A DNA stretch of 64,000 nucleotides from Serpentinicella alkaliphila. GTDB lineage: Bacteria; Bacillota; Clostridia; Peptostreptococcales; Natronincolaceae. The notes beneath the pieces were generated by a model. The model did not search any database. It was not told where the DNA came from and saw only the letters and a list, made by a program, of their open reading frames with translations. The stretch covers positions 2,692,502-2,756,501 of the forward strand of contig NZ_CP058648.1 of NCBI RefSeq assembly GCF_018141405.1. Direction: 5' to 3'. A program made the translations under genes and the position numbers. Below, one piece after another: positions 41,201 through 50,163 of the stretch (positions within the stretch are counted from its first letter, which is position 1; each line of letters opens with the position of its first letter).

Positions 41201-41643
41201 TCTTTTTCAGAAGTAATTGGTTTTTCTACTCCTGGAATTACTGGTACCTTTGCTTCAATTGCTACTATTTTTGATTTGATTTTATCCCCTAGGCTTTCAA
41301 TCATATTGTGGTCAGGTCCGATAAACACAATTCCAGCCTCTTTACATTTTCTAGAAAATTCTGGATTTTCTGATAAAAATCCATAACCAGGGTGAATTGC
41401 ATCTACACCCTTTTTAAGAGCTAATGATATTATTTCATCTATATCTAAGTAAGCCTCAATTGGCCCCTTATTCTTACCGATAAGATATGATTCATCCGAC
41501 TTTGTTCTAAAAAGAGAAGTCTTATCCTCTTCAGAATAGATTGCAACTGTTCTAATGCCTAATTCTTTACAGGCACGAAAAATCCTAATCGCTATTTCTC
41601 CACGATTAGCAACTAATACTCTTTTAAACTTATTAATAGCCAT
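38209..41643 (-). CDS. pyc: Pyruvate carboxylase
   Basis: A 1144-residue single-chain enzyme that makes oxaloacetate from pyruvate with bicarbonate and ATP. Domains in order: biotin carboxylase (1-450; 'VLVANRGEIAIRIFRA', 'KAAAGGGGRGMRIV', 'IEMNPRIQVEHTVTEMV'), carboxyltransferase (about 530-800; 'LLTDSTMRDAHQSL', 'HLHTHDTSGNGVATL'), allosteric/tetramer region (about 850-1030) and a C-terminal biotin carrier domain with 'VEAMKMETNI', biotinyl lysine K1110. I start at ATG 41643 with GGGAGTGG upstream rather than at 41664. The transcript has a leader of about 200 bases from a promoter at 41854-41882. Confidence 0.98.
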   Translation of the reverse strand: MAINKFKRVLVANRGEIAIRIFRACKELGIRTVAIYSEEDKTSLFRTKSDESYLIGKNKGPIEAYLDIDEIISLALKKGVDAIHPGYGFLSENPEFSRKCKEAGIVFIGPDHNMIESLGDKIKSKIVAIEAKVPVIPGVEKPITSEKEAKEFADLCGYPVMIKAAAGGGGRGMRIVHREENLIESFLSAKNEAKKAFGIEDIFIEKFLEKPKHIEVQILGDKHGNIVHLFERDCSIQRRYQKVIEFTPALTISEEKRAEICNDALKIASAVNYSNAGTVEFLVDMHGNHYFIEMNPRIQVEHTVTEMVTGIDLVQSQILVAQGYPLNSPEIGIESQDSIKVRGYSIQCRVTTEDPINQFAPDTGRIDVYRSGSGFGIRLDGGNGFTGAVISPYYDSLLVKLTSWSRTFPDAIQKSVRSLKELSISGVKTNIGFLINVLNHEAFLKGECHTNFIVENPSLFDIAPKSNKELKVLQYIGEKVVNESKGNKKEFDVPVVPQVERPDDLRGTKQILDELGPKGLVDWIHSQDKLLLTDSTMRDAHQSLMATRVRTRDMVKIAKATSVLAKDLFSLEMWGGATFDVSYRFLKESPWERLEELRKRIPNILLQMLLRGSNGVGYKNYPDNVIREFIKQSSKSGIDLFRIFDSLNWLKGMEIAIDEVLNNNKIAEACICYTGDILDTTRDKYTLKYYVDMAKQIEKTGAHILAIKDMAALLKPYAADKLIRALKQEISIPIHLHTHDTSGNGVATLIMAAEAGVDIVDTAFNSMSGLTSQPALNSIVAALENTSRATGFNLEDMEEISRYWGAVRPVYSQFESDLKSGTTEVYKYEIPGGQYSNLKPQVESFGLGHRFKEVKEMYKTVNDMVGDITKVTPSSKMVGDMAIFMVQNNLTPENIHDKAKEMAFPDSVVTYFKGMMGQPMGGFPEDLQKLVLKGDTPISCRPGELLEPEDFEVAREYLANKYNMTPDMKDILAYILYPKVYEDYLLYLKDYGDLSRMGSDIFFHGLAEGETCEVEIAEGKIIVVKLVEIGKVDSDGNRRLAFEVNNNRREITVHDKASGLDDNKNQTKFADSDNVKEIGASIPGTILKVLVKEGEEIKEGQSLIIVEAMKMETNIVASNDGVVESVFVKEKQQVKTGELLMKMK

Positions 41644-41997
41644 ATCATTTCCACTCCCAATCATTATTTATTTGCTATATATAAAGCATATGTAACCATT
41701 ATTTTAGTAAATGTTCACTCCTTAAGCTTTAAATCACTCCTTTAACTTAGTATGCCATTATTTAAAATAATTATATTTTATCTAATGAAATCTAACGGAT
41801 TACACGGTTTAAAATAACTTTAACGCATCAAAGTATGAAGATATTTAAAGACTATTATACACAAAATATTTCTAATTGTCACACAATTTTTTTAAAATTA
41901 TGAATTTTTTTAAGTTTTTTTTTATAATTATTCGCAAAAAATAATACAACTTGAATTTGATATCCAAGTTGTTTATTTTTCAATATTTATTATATTA
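41644..41997. other. Intergenic region: pyc promoter and long leader, sodA terminator
   Basis: On the minus strand GTGACA (41877-41882), 17 bases, TATAAT (41854-41859) forms a good promoter. The roughly 200-base leader that follows contains a direct repeat AAGGAGTGA (41734-41742 and 41715-41723) but no ORF I can support. The left-hand part near 41948-41975 holds the sodA terminator (ACAACTTG..CAAGTTGT). Confidence 0.65.
41949..41975 (-). terminator. Terminator after sodA
   Basis: AACAACTTGG, 8-base loop, CAAGTTGT, then ATTATTTTTT on the minus strand. Confidence 0.7.
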
Positions 41998-42594
41998 TTA
42001 ACTTCTTGCCTTGCTTAACTTATTATTTACATCTTCCCAGTTAATTAGATTCCACCAATTATTTACGAAGTCTAATCTTTTATTTTGATATTTTAAATAA
42101 TATGCATGCTCCCATACGTCTACTATAAGTACAGGTATACTGCTCCAAAGAGATAAGTTTTGATGTTTTTCAACTTGAACTACCTCTAACTTATTAAACT
42201 CTCTGTTCCAAACTAATGCACACCAGCCTGAAGCTTCAACAGCTGCGGCAGCACTTGTAAATTGCTTTTTGAATGCTTCAAAACTTCCAAAGTTCTCGTT
42301 AATTAAAGTAGCTACTTCACCAGTTGGCTCACCGCCACCTTGAGGCTTCATATTTTCCCAGAAAATAGTATGTAAAATATGACCACTACCATGGAAAGCT
42401 AATTCTCTTTCCCAATGCTTAATAAGTGCAAAATCTCCCGCTTCTCTAGCTTCTTTTAGTTTTGTTTGAGCGTTGTTTAGACCATCTACATACCCTTTAT
42501 GATGTATGTCATGATGAATCCTAACTGTTTCCGCATCATAATACGGCTCTAAAGAATCATATGCATAAGGTAATTCTGGTAATTTATTATTCAT
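41998..42594 (-). CDS. sodA: Superoxide dismutase (Mn/Fe family)
   Basis: A 198-residue Fe/Mn superoxide dismutase that converts superoxide to peroxide and oxygen. Metal ligands are H27 ('RIHHDIHHKGYV'), H75 ('HILHTIFWENM'), D159 and H163 ('DVWEHAYYLKY'). The start is ATG 42594, preceded by AAAGGAGGAG; the frame extends upstream to 42627 without a better site. No signal peptide, so cytosolic. Presence in an anaerobe indicates some oxygen defence. It is a single-gene unit. Metal preference (Mn versus Fe) cannot be decided from these residues. Confidence 0.96.
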   Translation of the reverse strand: MNNKLPELPYAYDSLEPYYDAETVRIHHDIHHKGYVDGLNNAQTKLKEAREAGDFALIKHWERELAFHGSGHILHTIFWENMKPQGGGEPTGEVATLINENFGSFEAFKKQFTSAAAAVEASGWCALVWNREFNKLEVVQVEKHQNLSLWSSIPVLIVDVWEHAYYLKYQNKRLDFVNNWWNLINWEDVNNKLSKARS

Positions 42595-42801
42595 TAAAAC
42601 TCCTCCTTTAAATAATTTTACACCCAACAGTATACTATGCCAAAATTTTGTTATTTACAACTCATTTTTTATTTATATATAAAATGGTTATAACCTTAGT
42701 ATCAAAATAAGTACTGCATTAAAGTATACCGTTTAGCTCTTTAATATTAATACCCAATTATAGTTACAATAATCATATAAGAATAATTTTTTTACATATT
42801 G

Positions 42802-44985
42802 TTAATCAAACTTTAACTTAGATAATGCATCTGATAAGGCCGTATTTATAGGTTCCTGACTGGATTTTTTCTGATCCTTTAAAAATTTAGAGATATCTTT
42901 TTTAGAAGCAATATCACCTTTTTCCTTTTTTCTCTCATTGAATGATGAGAGCTTCTCTCTAAATCCACAGCTACAAACGAAAATCTGGCCTTCTCCTTCT
43001 CCCCGTAGTTCTAGCTTTTTCTTACAGTTAGTGCACCTAGCATTAGTAACTCTTGAAACCCCTTTCTTATAGCCACAGTCCCTATCCTGACATACTAAAA
43101 GTTTACCCTTTTTATTTTTAACTTCAAGTAGATTTTTACCACATTCAGGGCACTTATTACCAGTAACATTAGTATGTTTAAATTTACTTTCGCTGTTTTT
43201 GATTTCATCAATTAGTCTTCTCGCATAATCTTTCATATCTTTAATAAAGCTGTCTTTTTGTAATGAACCATTAGATATTGCATTTAATTTATGCTCCCAT
43301 GTTGCCGTTAGTTCAGGTGACTTTAAATCTTCAGGCACTAAATCTAACAATTGTTTACCCTTTGCTGTTATAAATATTTCTTTGCCCTTTAATTCTATTA
43401 AAAAGCTATTAAACAACTTTTCAATAATATCTGCTCTTGTTGCTACAGTTCCGATGCCCCCAGTTTCTGCTAAGGTTTTAATTAACTCCTTATTATTACT
43501 ATTAACATATTTTGATGGATTCTCCATAGCTGAAAGAAGGGAGCCCTCAGTAAACCTACTAGGAGGCTTTGTTTCTCCTTCTGTTCTTTCTATAGAATTA
43601 ATATTTAAATGTTCTCCAATACTTATTATAGGAAGCTGTTTTTCTAGCACCTCTTCCATATCATATTCAATATTATTTTTATAAACCTCTTTCCAGCCTA
43701 ATCGAATTACATTTATACCTTGTAGAAGAAATTCTTCTTCCCCAATTCTTCCTATTACATTTGTTTGCTCATATTCAAAGGGTTCATATAAAGCTGAAAT
43801 AAATCTTTTTACAACTAGATCATATATTTTTCTTTCACTATCACTTAAGGCTCCAAGTAAAACCCTCTGCTCCGTTGGAATAATTGCATGATGGTCAGAA
43901 ACCTTTGAATTATCTACTAATAACTTACTGATTTTTAATGGTTTAGCCAATAACTTATGAGCAATATTAGAATAAGGACCAACTCCACAGGCTTTTATTC
44001 GATCCTTTAAGGTGTCTATAATATCAGTTGAAATAAATCTCGAGTCTGTTCTTGGATATGTAAGTAATTTATAGTTCTCATAAAGCCTTTGCATTATATT
44101 TAAAGTTTCCTTGGCAGAGTAGCCAAATATTTTGTTTGCATCCCTTTGAAGTTCTGTTAGATTATATAGTTGTGGTGCATAGCTTTTTTTCTGTGTTTTT
44201 TTAACATCTTTAATTTCAATTTTTTTATTTCTAATATTTTCGCTTACTTTTTCTACTTTCTCTCTATTAAATGTTTTTACTTCCCTAGAGGTTTTATCCT
44301 GCCATACAAATTTTAATCCATCACCTATAACATATAATCCATAATATTTTTTAGGAGTAAAATTCCTTATTTCCTCTTCTCTTTGTGCTACCATTTCTAA
44401 CGTTGGAGTCTGAACCCTTCCGCAGGATAGCTGCGCATTATACTTTGTTGTTAATGCCCTAGTAGCATTAATACCGACTAACCAATCAGCTTCTGACCTT
44501 GCAACTGCGGAATCATATAATTTTTCATAGGCTTTACCATCTTTTAACTTACTAAATCCTTCTTTAATGGCTTTATCGGTTACAGATGATATCCAAAGAC
44601 GCTTGATAGGTTTGTTTATCTTTGATTTTTCAATTATCCATCTTGCTACTAATTCACCTTCCCTTCCTGCATCAGTAGCAATAACGATTTCTTTAACGTC
44701 CTTTTGTCCTAATAATTCTTTTATAGTATTAAACTGCTTCGACGTTTTTTTTATAACTATAAGTTTTAAGCTATCAGGTAATATAGGTAAATCCTCTAAT
44801 CTCCATGAAGCATATTGCTTGTTATATACCTCTGGATCAGCTAATGTAACTAAGTGGCCTAGAGCCCATGTAACTATATCCTTTTGGCTTTCAAAATAAC
44901 CATTTCCTTTTTTATTACAATTCAGTACTCTAGCTATATCTCTAGCCACTGATGGTTTTTCTGCTAAAATAAGTCTTTTGTTCAT
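42802..44985 (-). CDS. topB: DNA topoisomerase III (TopB)
   Basis: A 727-residue type IA topoisomerase. N-terminal Toprim domain ('LILAEKPSVARDIARVL', 'ATDAGREGELVARWII'), the active-site Tyr region 'LLTYPRTDSRFIS', 'SCGRVQTPTLEMVAQRE', and 'ETGGIGTVATRADIIEKL'. At the C-terminus there are zinc-ribbon-like Cys clusters ('CPECGKNLLEVKNKKGKLLVC', 'CTNCKKKLELRGEGEGQIFVC') and a basic tail. It relaxes and decatenates DNA and works with RecQ-type helicases. Chromosomal copies are common in Firmicutes; plasmid or ICE copies also exist, but no conjugation genes are near. ATG at 44985 with GGGATTG upstream. Confidence 0.95.
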   Translation of the reverse strand: MNKRLILAEKPSVARDIARVLNCNKKGNGYFESQKDIVTWALGHLVTLADPEVYNKQYASWRLEDLPILPDSLKLIVIKKTSKQFNTIKELLGQKDVKEIVIATDAGREGELVARWIIEKSKINKPIKRLWISSVTDKAIKEGFSKLKDGKAYEKLYDSAVARSEADWLVGINATRALTTKYNAQLSCGRVQTPTLEMVAQREEEIRNFTPKKYYGLYVIGDGLKFVWQDKTSREVKTFNREKVEKVSENIRNKKIEIKDVKKTQKKSYAPQLYNLTELQRDANKIFGYSAKETLNIMQRLYENYKLLTYPRTDSRFISTDIIDTLKDRIKACGVGPYSNIAHKLLAKPLKISKLLVDNSKVSDHHAIIPTEQRVLLGALSDSERKIYDLVVKRFISALYEPFEYEQTNVIGRIGEEEFLLQGINVIRLGWKEVYKNNIEYDMEEVLEKQLPIISIGEHLNINSIERTEGETKPPSRFTEGSLLSAMENPSKYVNSNNKELIKTLAETGGIGTVATRADIIEKLFNSFLIELKGKEIFITAKGKQLLDLVPEDLKSPELTATWEHKLNAISNGSLQKDSFIKDMKDYARRLIDEIKNSESKFKHTNVTGNKCPECGKNLLEVKNKKGKLLVCQDRDCGYKKGVSRVTNARCTNCKKKLELRGEGEGQIFVCSCGFREKLSSFNERKKEKGDIASKKDISKFLKDQKKSSQEPINTALSDALSKLKFD

Positions 44986-45137
44986 TTTTACAATCCCTTC
45001 ATTTTGAAAATTAATATGTATATTTGAATACTCTATTTTTTAACATCTTTTAGTATATTTCATTTTGCCCATAAGTTCAAAGATAATAACATTATACTCT
45101 GTATTTAAATGTCAGATTGTTATAATGAAAGCATTGA

Positions 45138-45178
45138 AAAAAGAATCTGACATGCCGTGGGACACGTCAGACTCTTTT
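45138..45178. terminator. Bidirectional terminator after the 307-residue Cys-containing protein gene
   Basis: AAAAAAGAATCTGACATG, 8-base loop, CACGTCAGACTCTTTTTT; long stem with A and T runs on either side. Confidence 0.85.
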
Positions 45179-45221
45179 TTATTGTTTACAATACTAATTG
45201 TATTGCATTAGTTTGTTTTTC

Positions 45222-46142
45222 TTAGCAGTGGTGTGGTGGATGAACAAATGGTTCATTTACCTGTGGTGGGAATAATGGTGGGAAATTATCTCCACAAATT
45301 GGTCTTACTCTTGCTTCTTGAGAACAGAATCCTGTACTTAATACGCAAAGTTGTACTGGAACCTTAATTTTCTTCTCGCAAGTAATACAAATTGCAATTA
45401 TTAGGTTCGCAAATATTTCTCCAGTTGTTGGGTTAAATGTTATATCCCTTGCAATACTTTGAGTTGCTAATCTACCTAAGAATAATGCGTTGCAGAATTC
45501 AGTAAATTGAGGCAAGAAAGCAGAATCAAATACTGAAGGCATACAAAGTTCAAAGAAGTTTGTTAATATTTGATTAATTGGTGCTCTACCTCTAAGTGTA
45601 ATAACTTCTGGAACTCCTAATGCATTAATGAACTCAACGTCCATTTCGATTAATACTGTACCAGTAACAGATATTTCTTGGGATCCAAAAATAGGTGTGC
45701 CTAATCCTTCTTCATCACAGTCAGTTGTATCTGTGTAGATTAAGTATTGTAATAAGCCAGCTGGACCTGGTACTGTTACAGGGCAACCCTTACCGTCAAG
45801 TACAAATTGTGCTCCAGAAAGTGTTGTTGTTGGAGTAATAGTTAAGTTTTTAGGGTCATTAATATTATTTGGGTTAAAGAATTTTTTTGCTCTAATATCT
45901 AGTACTCTTGTAATTCTAGATTTTGGACCGCATTTTGTAACTGGAAGTGCAGCGAATGGTACTCTTGCAACAGATTGTAACCCTTGTAGATTAAAAGTAA
46001 CTGAGTCATAAACCTTATCAACAAATATACACTCACCAACTACATTTTTTAGACTACCATCGAAATAACATCCTGTGTTTGCTACACAACATGGTTCATC
46101 TATTTGCATCGCTTCAATATTTAGTTGTTCCTTGTTTGACAT
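45222..46142 (-). CDS. Cys-containing protein of unknown function, ECI/GFC type (306 residues)
   Basis: The start is ATG 46140-46142 with AAAGGAGGAG upstream (the frame extends to 46169). There is no signal peptide. An N-terminal Cys-rich stretch ('EPCCVANTGCYFDG', 'GECIFVDKVYDSV') is followed by a beta-strand-rich body with 'GTVLIEMDVEFINALG' and Cys pairs ('AICITCEKKI'). A C-terminal segment 'VPVQLCVLSTGFCSQE' leads to a Pro/Phe/His tail ending 'PPHHC'. The ordered motifs ECI-x(3)-KVY and QL-x(5)-GFC are shared with the protein at 17380-18009. Both genes are divergent from a coiled-coil protein gene. Disulfide-linked spore-surface protein is a possibility, not a conclusion. Confidence 0.72.
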   Translation of the reverse strand: MSNKEQLNIEAMQIDEPCCVANTGCYFDGSLKNVVGECIFVDKVYDSVTFNLQGLQSVARVPFAALPVTKCGPKSRITRVLDIRAKKFFNPNNINDPKNLTITPTTTLSGAQFVLDGKGCPVTVPGPAGLLQYLIYTDTTDCDEEGLGTPIFGSQEISVTGTVLIEMDVEFINALGVPEVITLRGRAPINQILTNFFELCMPSVFDSAFLPQFTEFCNALFLGRLATQSIARDITFNPTTGEIFANLIIAICITCEKKIKVPVQLCVLSTGFCSQEARVRPICGDNFPPLFPPQVNEPFVHPPHHC

Positions 46143-46304
46143 ATTATTCAACTCCTCCTTTATAGGCATTAATTAATTATTCGCTTACTGTAAAATATGA
46201 TAAATAGTAAGTTTAGGTGCTACTTCTTAGTAATTTTTATAAAAATAATGCATATATTTTAATAACTTGCGTTGCTACAATTAAATATGGAGGTGTAGTT
46301 ATAT

Positions 46305-46751
46305 ATGATGCAATATCAAAAGGCTAATCATAATTTTATACCGAAAGAAAATACAGAAGCACAAAGCAATGAAATAGATGAAAATATAAATATAAAGGAA
46401 GATACATTAGAATTAAGCATGACTGAAAATTCATCCTTGAAGGAAGAAAATAAAAAGCTACAAATAGAAATAGCGGGCTTGAAAAATAGATTGGAAGAGC
46501 TAGAGTTACTTTTGGTTAGAAAAGACAATGAAGTCAGTAGTCTAATTAAAGAATATAACGAATATATCGAATTTCAAAATAATCCAAATGAGTTTAAAGA
46601 ACTAAAGGCAAATATAAATGAAGTTGACACTATGAAAAATCAAATTACATCATTAAGCGAAGAAAATGAAACCTTGAAAAGCCAAGTAGAATCGTATAAA
46701 ACTCATATACAATATTTATATTTAATACTACTTATCCTAGCAATTATCTAG
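46305..46751 (+). CDS. Coiled-coil protein with C-terminal membrane tail (148 residues)
   Basis: A polar N-terminal 40 residues lead to a heptad-rich coiled coil (about 45-130; 'SLKEENKKLQIEIAGLKNRLEELELL', 'MKNQITSLSEENETLKSQVESYK') and a short hydrophobic C-terminus 'YLYLILLILAII', so it is a tail-anchored type. ATGs at 46305 and 46308 follow GGAGGTG. Divergent from the ECI/GFC-type gene at 45222 and convergent with the gene at 46789. No family recognised. Confidence 0.65.
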   Translation: MMQYQKANHNFIPKENTEAQSNEIDENINIKEDTLELSMTENSSLKEENKKLQIEIAGLKNRLEELELLLVRKDNEVSSLIKEYNEYIEFQNNPNEFKELKANINEVDTMKNQITSLSEENETLKSQVESYKTHIQYLYLILLILAII

Positions 46752-46769
46752 ATTATATCTACATAAATA

Positions 46770-46788
46770 TAGAGCGCCTAGCGCTCTA
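46770..46788. terminator. Bidirectional terminator between convergent genes
   Basis: TAGAGCGC-CTA-GCGCTCTA, perfect stem, with TTACTTTTTA on the plus side. Confidence 0.75.
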
Positions 46789-47853
46789 TTACTTTTTAAT
46801 ATAGGTTAATACCTTTCTATACCAATGAACTTCATTTACCATTGAATAATCAAAAATGCTTAAATTGTTTATTACATCTAAAGGTAAGCCCAAAATTATA
46901 TCCCTATCATTTGAATTTAATAAATATTTTATTACCTCTACTATACAATCATTTAATAGAATGTCATCATATAAACTTACTGGACTTAATAATATAAATG
47001 TATTAATAGATGCCAGTTTAGTATTCGATAAATATATTATGTATACCGTTTCTAATATATTTTCATATTCAAAGTTTAATTTTTTAATTTTAGGTTTTTC
47101 AGTACTATTAGTTATTTCACTTTTGGGTCTAATTCTTTCTATAGGTAAGTAGTCTTTTATGTCTGTTATAGAATATTCCTTACCATTGTCCTCCCTTATT
47201 CTTAAACTAGGTTCTATAACTGCTTGATTTATTTTAATAACTCCCGTTCCACTGAATTGTAAATATCCCTTTTCCCTTAAAATTTGATTCTTTATTCCAA
47301 CGCATTCACTATTAAAATCAATATTATATATATTTTCTTTTTTTGCTAATGCTTCAATATAATTTAAAATATAATTAATATTGCTTTTAGTAACATATTC
47401 CTGGTTTAAGTTAAATATATAAACAAATAAGTATCTATCAAATGGTGAAGGCTCTTCGTGAATACTAAGACCAAAGTAACCCAAAATTTTACTTTTATTT
47501 GTTATAAGGAAGAAATATCTCTCTTCAAAACCTGACTTTGTTTTGAATTTACTAATAATATCAGTAATATCCTTTGGTAAAGTCTGATTTATGCTACTTA
47601 ATGAATGTATCCTTATTTTATCGTTTTGTGCAATACCGTTATTTTTTTCACTAGCAGCATCAAAGCTTGATATTTTTTGTACTATTTTATTTAATTCATC
47701 TAAACATAAATTTTTTAATTGACTTGATTCATTAATGCTTCGTTTTTCAAAAACATATGAAAAAAAATCATTAATATTTATATTATAATCATTACATTCT
47801 TTTTGAATATCCTTATAGATTTTTTCATATATTGATTTTTCTTTATAGCTCAT
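46789..47853 (-). CDS. Unknown protein with GNAT-like middle segment (354 residues)
   Basis: No confident family. Residues about 110-215 show an acetyltransferase-like order of elements: 'RYFFLITNKSKILGYFGLSIHEEP', 'YLFVYIFNLNQEYVTKSNINYILNYIEALAKKENIYNIDFN', 'LREKGYLQFSGTG', resembling beta4-beta5-alpha4-(K/R)-x-GF of the GNAT fold. However, the usual (Q/R)-x-x-G-x-(G/A) acetyl-CoA loop is not evident. N-terminal 90 residues and C-terminal 130 are unassigned. AGGGGAGGGG precedes the ATG at 47853. Very AT-rich coding sequence. Confidence 0.55.
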   Translation of the reverse strand: MSYKEKSIYEKIYKDIQKECNDYNININDFFSYVFEKRSINESSQLKNLCLDELNKIVQKISSFDAASEKNNGIAQNDKIRIHSLSSINQTLPKDITDIISKFKTKSGFEERYFFLITNKSKILGYFGLSIHEEPSPFDRYLFVYIFNLNQEYVTKSNINYILNYIEALAKKENIYNIDFNSECVGIKNQILREKGYLQFSGTGVIKINQAVIEPSLRIREDNGKEYSITDIKDYLPIERIRPKSEITNSTEKPKIKKLNFEYENILETVYIIYLSNTKLASINTFILLSPVSLYDDILLNDCIVEVIKYLLNSNDRDIILGLPLDVINNLSIFDYSMVNEVHWYRKVLTYIKK

Positions 47854-47921
47854 TTTACTTCCCCTCCCCTTTCATAAATATATTGTTTAAAACATTAATT
47901 TATTACCAAGGGGATTAGAAA

Positions 47922-47941
47922 AGCAGCCCCAGGGCTGCTAT
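47922..47941 (-). terminator. Terminator after glyA
   Basis: AGCAGCCC-CA-GGGCTGCT followed on the minus strand by TTTTC; 11 bases after the glyA stop. Confidence 0.8.
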
Positions 47942-47951
47942 TTTAGAAGTA

Positions 47952-49181
47952 TTAATACAATTTGTATTTTTTACAAAGCTCATCTACCATGTTTTGAGTT
48001 TTAGTTGTTTCTGAAGGATTGTTTAAGATTATTGACATTATTTCTGCTATGGTAGCCATGTCTTCTTCCTTCATACCTCTTGAGGTTACAGCCGGCGTAC
48101 CTATTCTAATGCCACTCGTAACAAATGGACTTTGAGGATCAAAAGGTATCGTGTTCTTATTAACAGTTACTCCAACTTCATCTAAAAGCTTTTCCGCATC
48201 TTTACCAGTAATATTTTTATTTCTTAAATCTATTAATATTAGGTGATTATCTGTCCCATCGGAAACTAAATCAAACCCTCTATCTTTGAGCTCTTTAGCT
48301 AATCTACTTGCATTTTTAACAATTTGTTCTTGATATTGTTTAAATTCTGGCTCTAGGGCCTCTTTAAATGAAACTGCTTTAGCTGCAATAACATGCATTA
48401 ATGGACCACCTTGCAAACCAGGAAAAATAGCCTTGTCTATCATTTGAGCAAATTTTTCCTTACATAATATTGCTCCACCCCTTGGTCCCCTTAAGGTTTT
48501 ATGCGTTGTAGTTGTAACAAAATCAGCATATTCGCATGGATTATCATGTAAACCCGCAGCCACAAGACCTGCAATATGAGCCATATCAACCATTAAGTAA
48601 GCTCCTACCTCGTAAGCAATATCTTTAAAAGCTTTAAAATCGATTTTTCTTGGATATGCACTTGCACCCGCAACTATTAGTCTTGGCTTAACATCTAGAG
48701 CAATTTTTCTTACCTCATCATAATTTATAACCTGTGTACTTTTATCTACTCCATAGGATTCAAATTTATAGTATTTACCAGAAATATTTACAGGACTTCC
48801 GTGAGTTAAATGTCCACCATGGGATAAATTCATCCCTAAAACTGTATCTCCAGGATTAAGTACAGCTAAATAAACTCCTAAATTAGCATTTGCTCCAGAA
48901 TGAGGTTGTACGTTTGCATGGTCTGCATTAAATAATTGTTTTAATCTATTTCTAGCAAGGTCTTCTGCAATATCTACCTCTTCGCAACCACCGTAATACC
49001 TTTTCCCCGGATAACCCTCAGCATATTTGTTAGTTAATTGGCTACCCATTGCCTCCATAACAGCTTCAGACACAAAATTTTCAGAGGCGATTAATTCAAT
49101 TTTATTTCTTTGTCTATTTGTCTCTCTTTCAACTACCTGAAAGATTTCCGGATCTACCTTCATTAGTGATTTAAAATCCAT
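47952..49181 (-). CDS. glyA: Serine hydroxymethyltransferase
   Basis: A 409-residue PLP enzyme interconverting serine and glycine while loading tetrahydrofolate with a one-carbon unit. Visible: '[19 protein letters not shown]', '[17 protein letters not shown]', '[19 protein letters not shown]', 'HGGHLTHGS', '[12 protein letters not shown]', and the PLP lysine in '[14 protein letters not shown]'. Length is standard. GGGAGAAG precedes the ATG at 49181. It is alone on the minus strand and divergent from the two-gene threonine/serine exporter; sharing of serine as substrate may be why the two are neighbours. Confidence 0.97.
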   Translation of the reverse strand: MDFKSLMKVDPEIFQVVERETNRQRNKIELIASENFVSEAVMEAMGSQLTNKYAEGYPGKRYYGGCEEVDIAEDLARNRLKQLFNADHANVQPHSGANANLGVYLAVLNPGDTVLGMNLSHGGHLTHGSPVNISGKYYKFESYGVDKSTQVINYDEVRKIALDVKPRLIVAGASAYPRKIDFKAFKDIAYEVGAYLMVDMAHIAGLVAAGLHDNPCEYADFVTTTTHKTLRGPRGGAILCKEKFAQMIDKAIFPGLQGGPLMHVIAAKAVSFKEALEPEFKQYQEQIVKNASRLAKELKDRGFDLVSDGTDNHLILIDLRNKNITGKDAEKLLDEVGVTVNKNTIPFDPQSPFVTSGIRIGTPAVTSRGMKEEDMATIAEIMSIILNNPSETTKTQNMVDELCKKYKLY

Positions 49182-49371
49182 ATGTACTTCTCCCTTCGAT
49201 TATCTATTTTTATAATATATATATTATATTGTCTTTAATTCATTTTTGCAACATTATGACATATTTTTTGATATTTCGTAAAATATTATCCTGATTTCGT
49301 ATTAGTATTTTTATTTTAAGAAATGATATGTTAATATGAATTTATATACTTTTTATTGGGGGCGATAAATT

Positions 49372-50163
49372 GTGAATGAAATTGATAGTAAAAAACTTTT
49401 AAAAATGACTTTATATACAGCAGAAATTCTTCTTCAAAGCGGTGCTGAGACCTATAGAGTTGAGGATACTATAGTTAGAATGTGTACCTCCCGAGGCTTT
49501 GATTATGTAGAATCCTTCGTTACTCCAACAGGCATTTTTCTCTCATTAAATAATAAAGGAGACAAGCCTGAAGATATTATAACTCTTGTTAGGAGAATAA
49601 AATCAAGAAGCATTAATCTTAACAGAGTAGCAAAAGTTAATGATTTTTCTAGACAGTTTGTTTCTTCTGACATGTCAATAGAAGAAGCATTTAATATATT
49701 AAAGGATATTGATAAAATTAAACCTTATCCAGCTTTAATACATGCAATCTTTGGTGGAATAGCTAGTGCCTTTGTTACATTACTATTTGGAGCTAATATA
49801 TTTGAATTTATGGCGGCATTTATAACAAGTATAATGGTTACTTTTTCAATAAAAAACCTAGATAAAATTAGCTTCCCACCCTTTCTTACGAATATTTCTG
49901 GTGGCTGTGTGGCTACAATATTTGCAATTATATTCGCAAGTCTTTATCCAGCAATACGTATTGATATGGTAGTAGTTGGTGCTATAATGGTTATGGTTCC
50001 CGGTGTAGCTATTACTAATGCTGTAAGAGATTCTATCTCTGGGGATTTAATTTCTGGGTTAGCCAAAGCCGCAGAAGCTGTAATCATTGCTACTTCTATT
50101 GCATTTGGTGTTGGTTTTATACTTCAACTATGGATATTAATCTCAGGAGGTAAATTATTATGA
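49372..50163 (+). CDS. Threonine/serine exporter ThrE, larger subunit (DUF1212)
   Basis: A 263-residue protein of the ThrE N-terminal/DUF1212 type. It has a conserved cytosolic start 'AEILLQSGAETYRVEDTIVRMC', 'VTPTGIFLSL', then five membrane spans ('GGIASAFVTLLFGANIFEFMAAFI' onward). GTG start at 49372 with GGGGGCG. In actinobacteria ThrE is a single chain; in Firmicutes the function is split into this subunit and the smaller one whose ATG overlaps this stop codon (ATGA at 50160-50163). It probably exports threonine/serine. Confidence 0.9.
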   Translation: MNEIDSKKLLKMTLYTAEILLQSGAETYRVEDTIVRMCTSRGFDYVESFVTPTGIFLSLNNKGDKPEDIITLVRRIKSRSINLNRVAKVNDFSRQFVSSDMSIEEAFNILKDIDKIKPYPALIHAIFGGIASAFVTLLFGANIFEFMAAFITSIMVTFSIKNLDKISFPPFLTNISGGCVATIFAIIFASLYPAIRIDMVVVGAIMVMVPGVAITNAVRDSISGDLISGLAKAAEAVIIATSIAFGVGFILQLWILISGGKLL

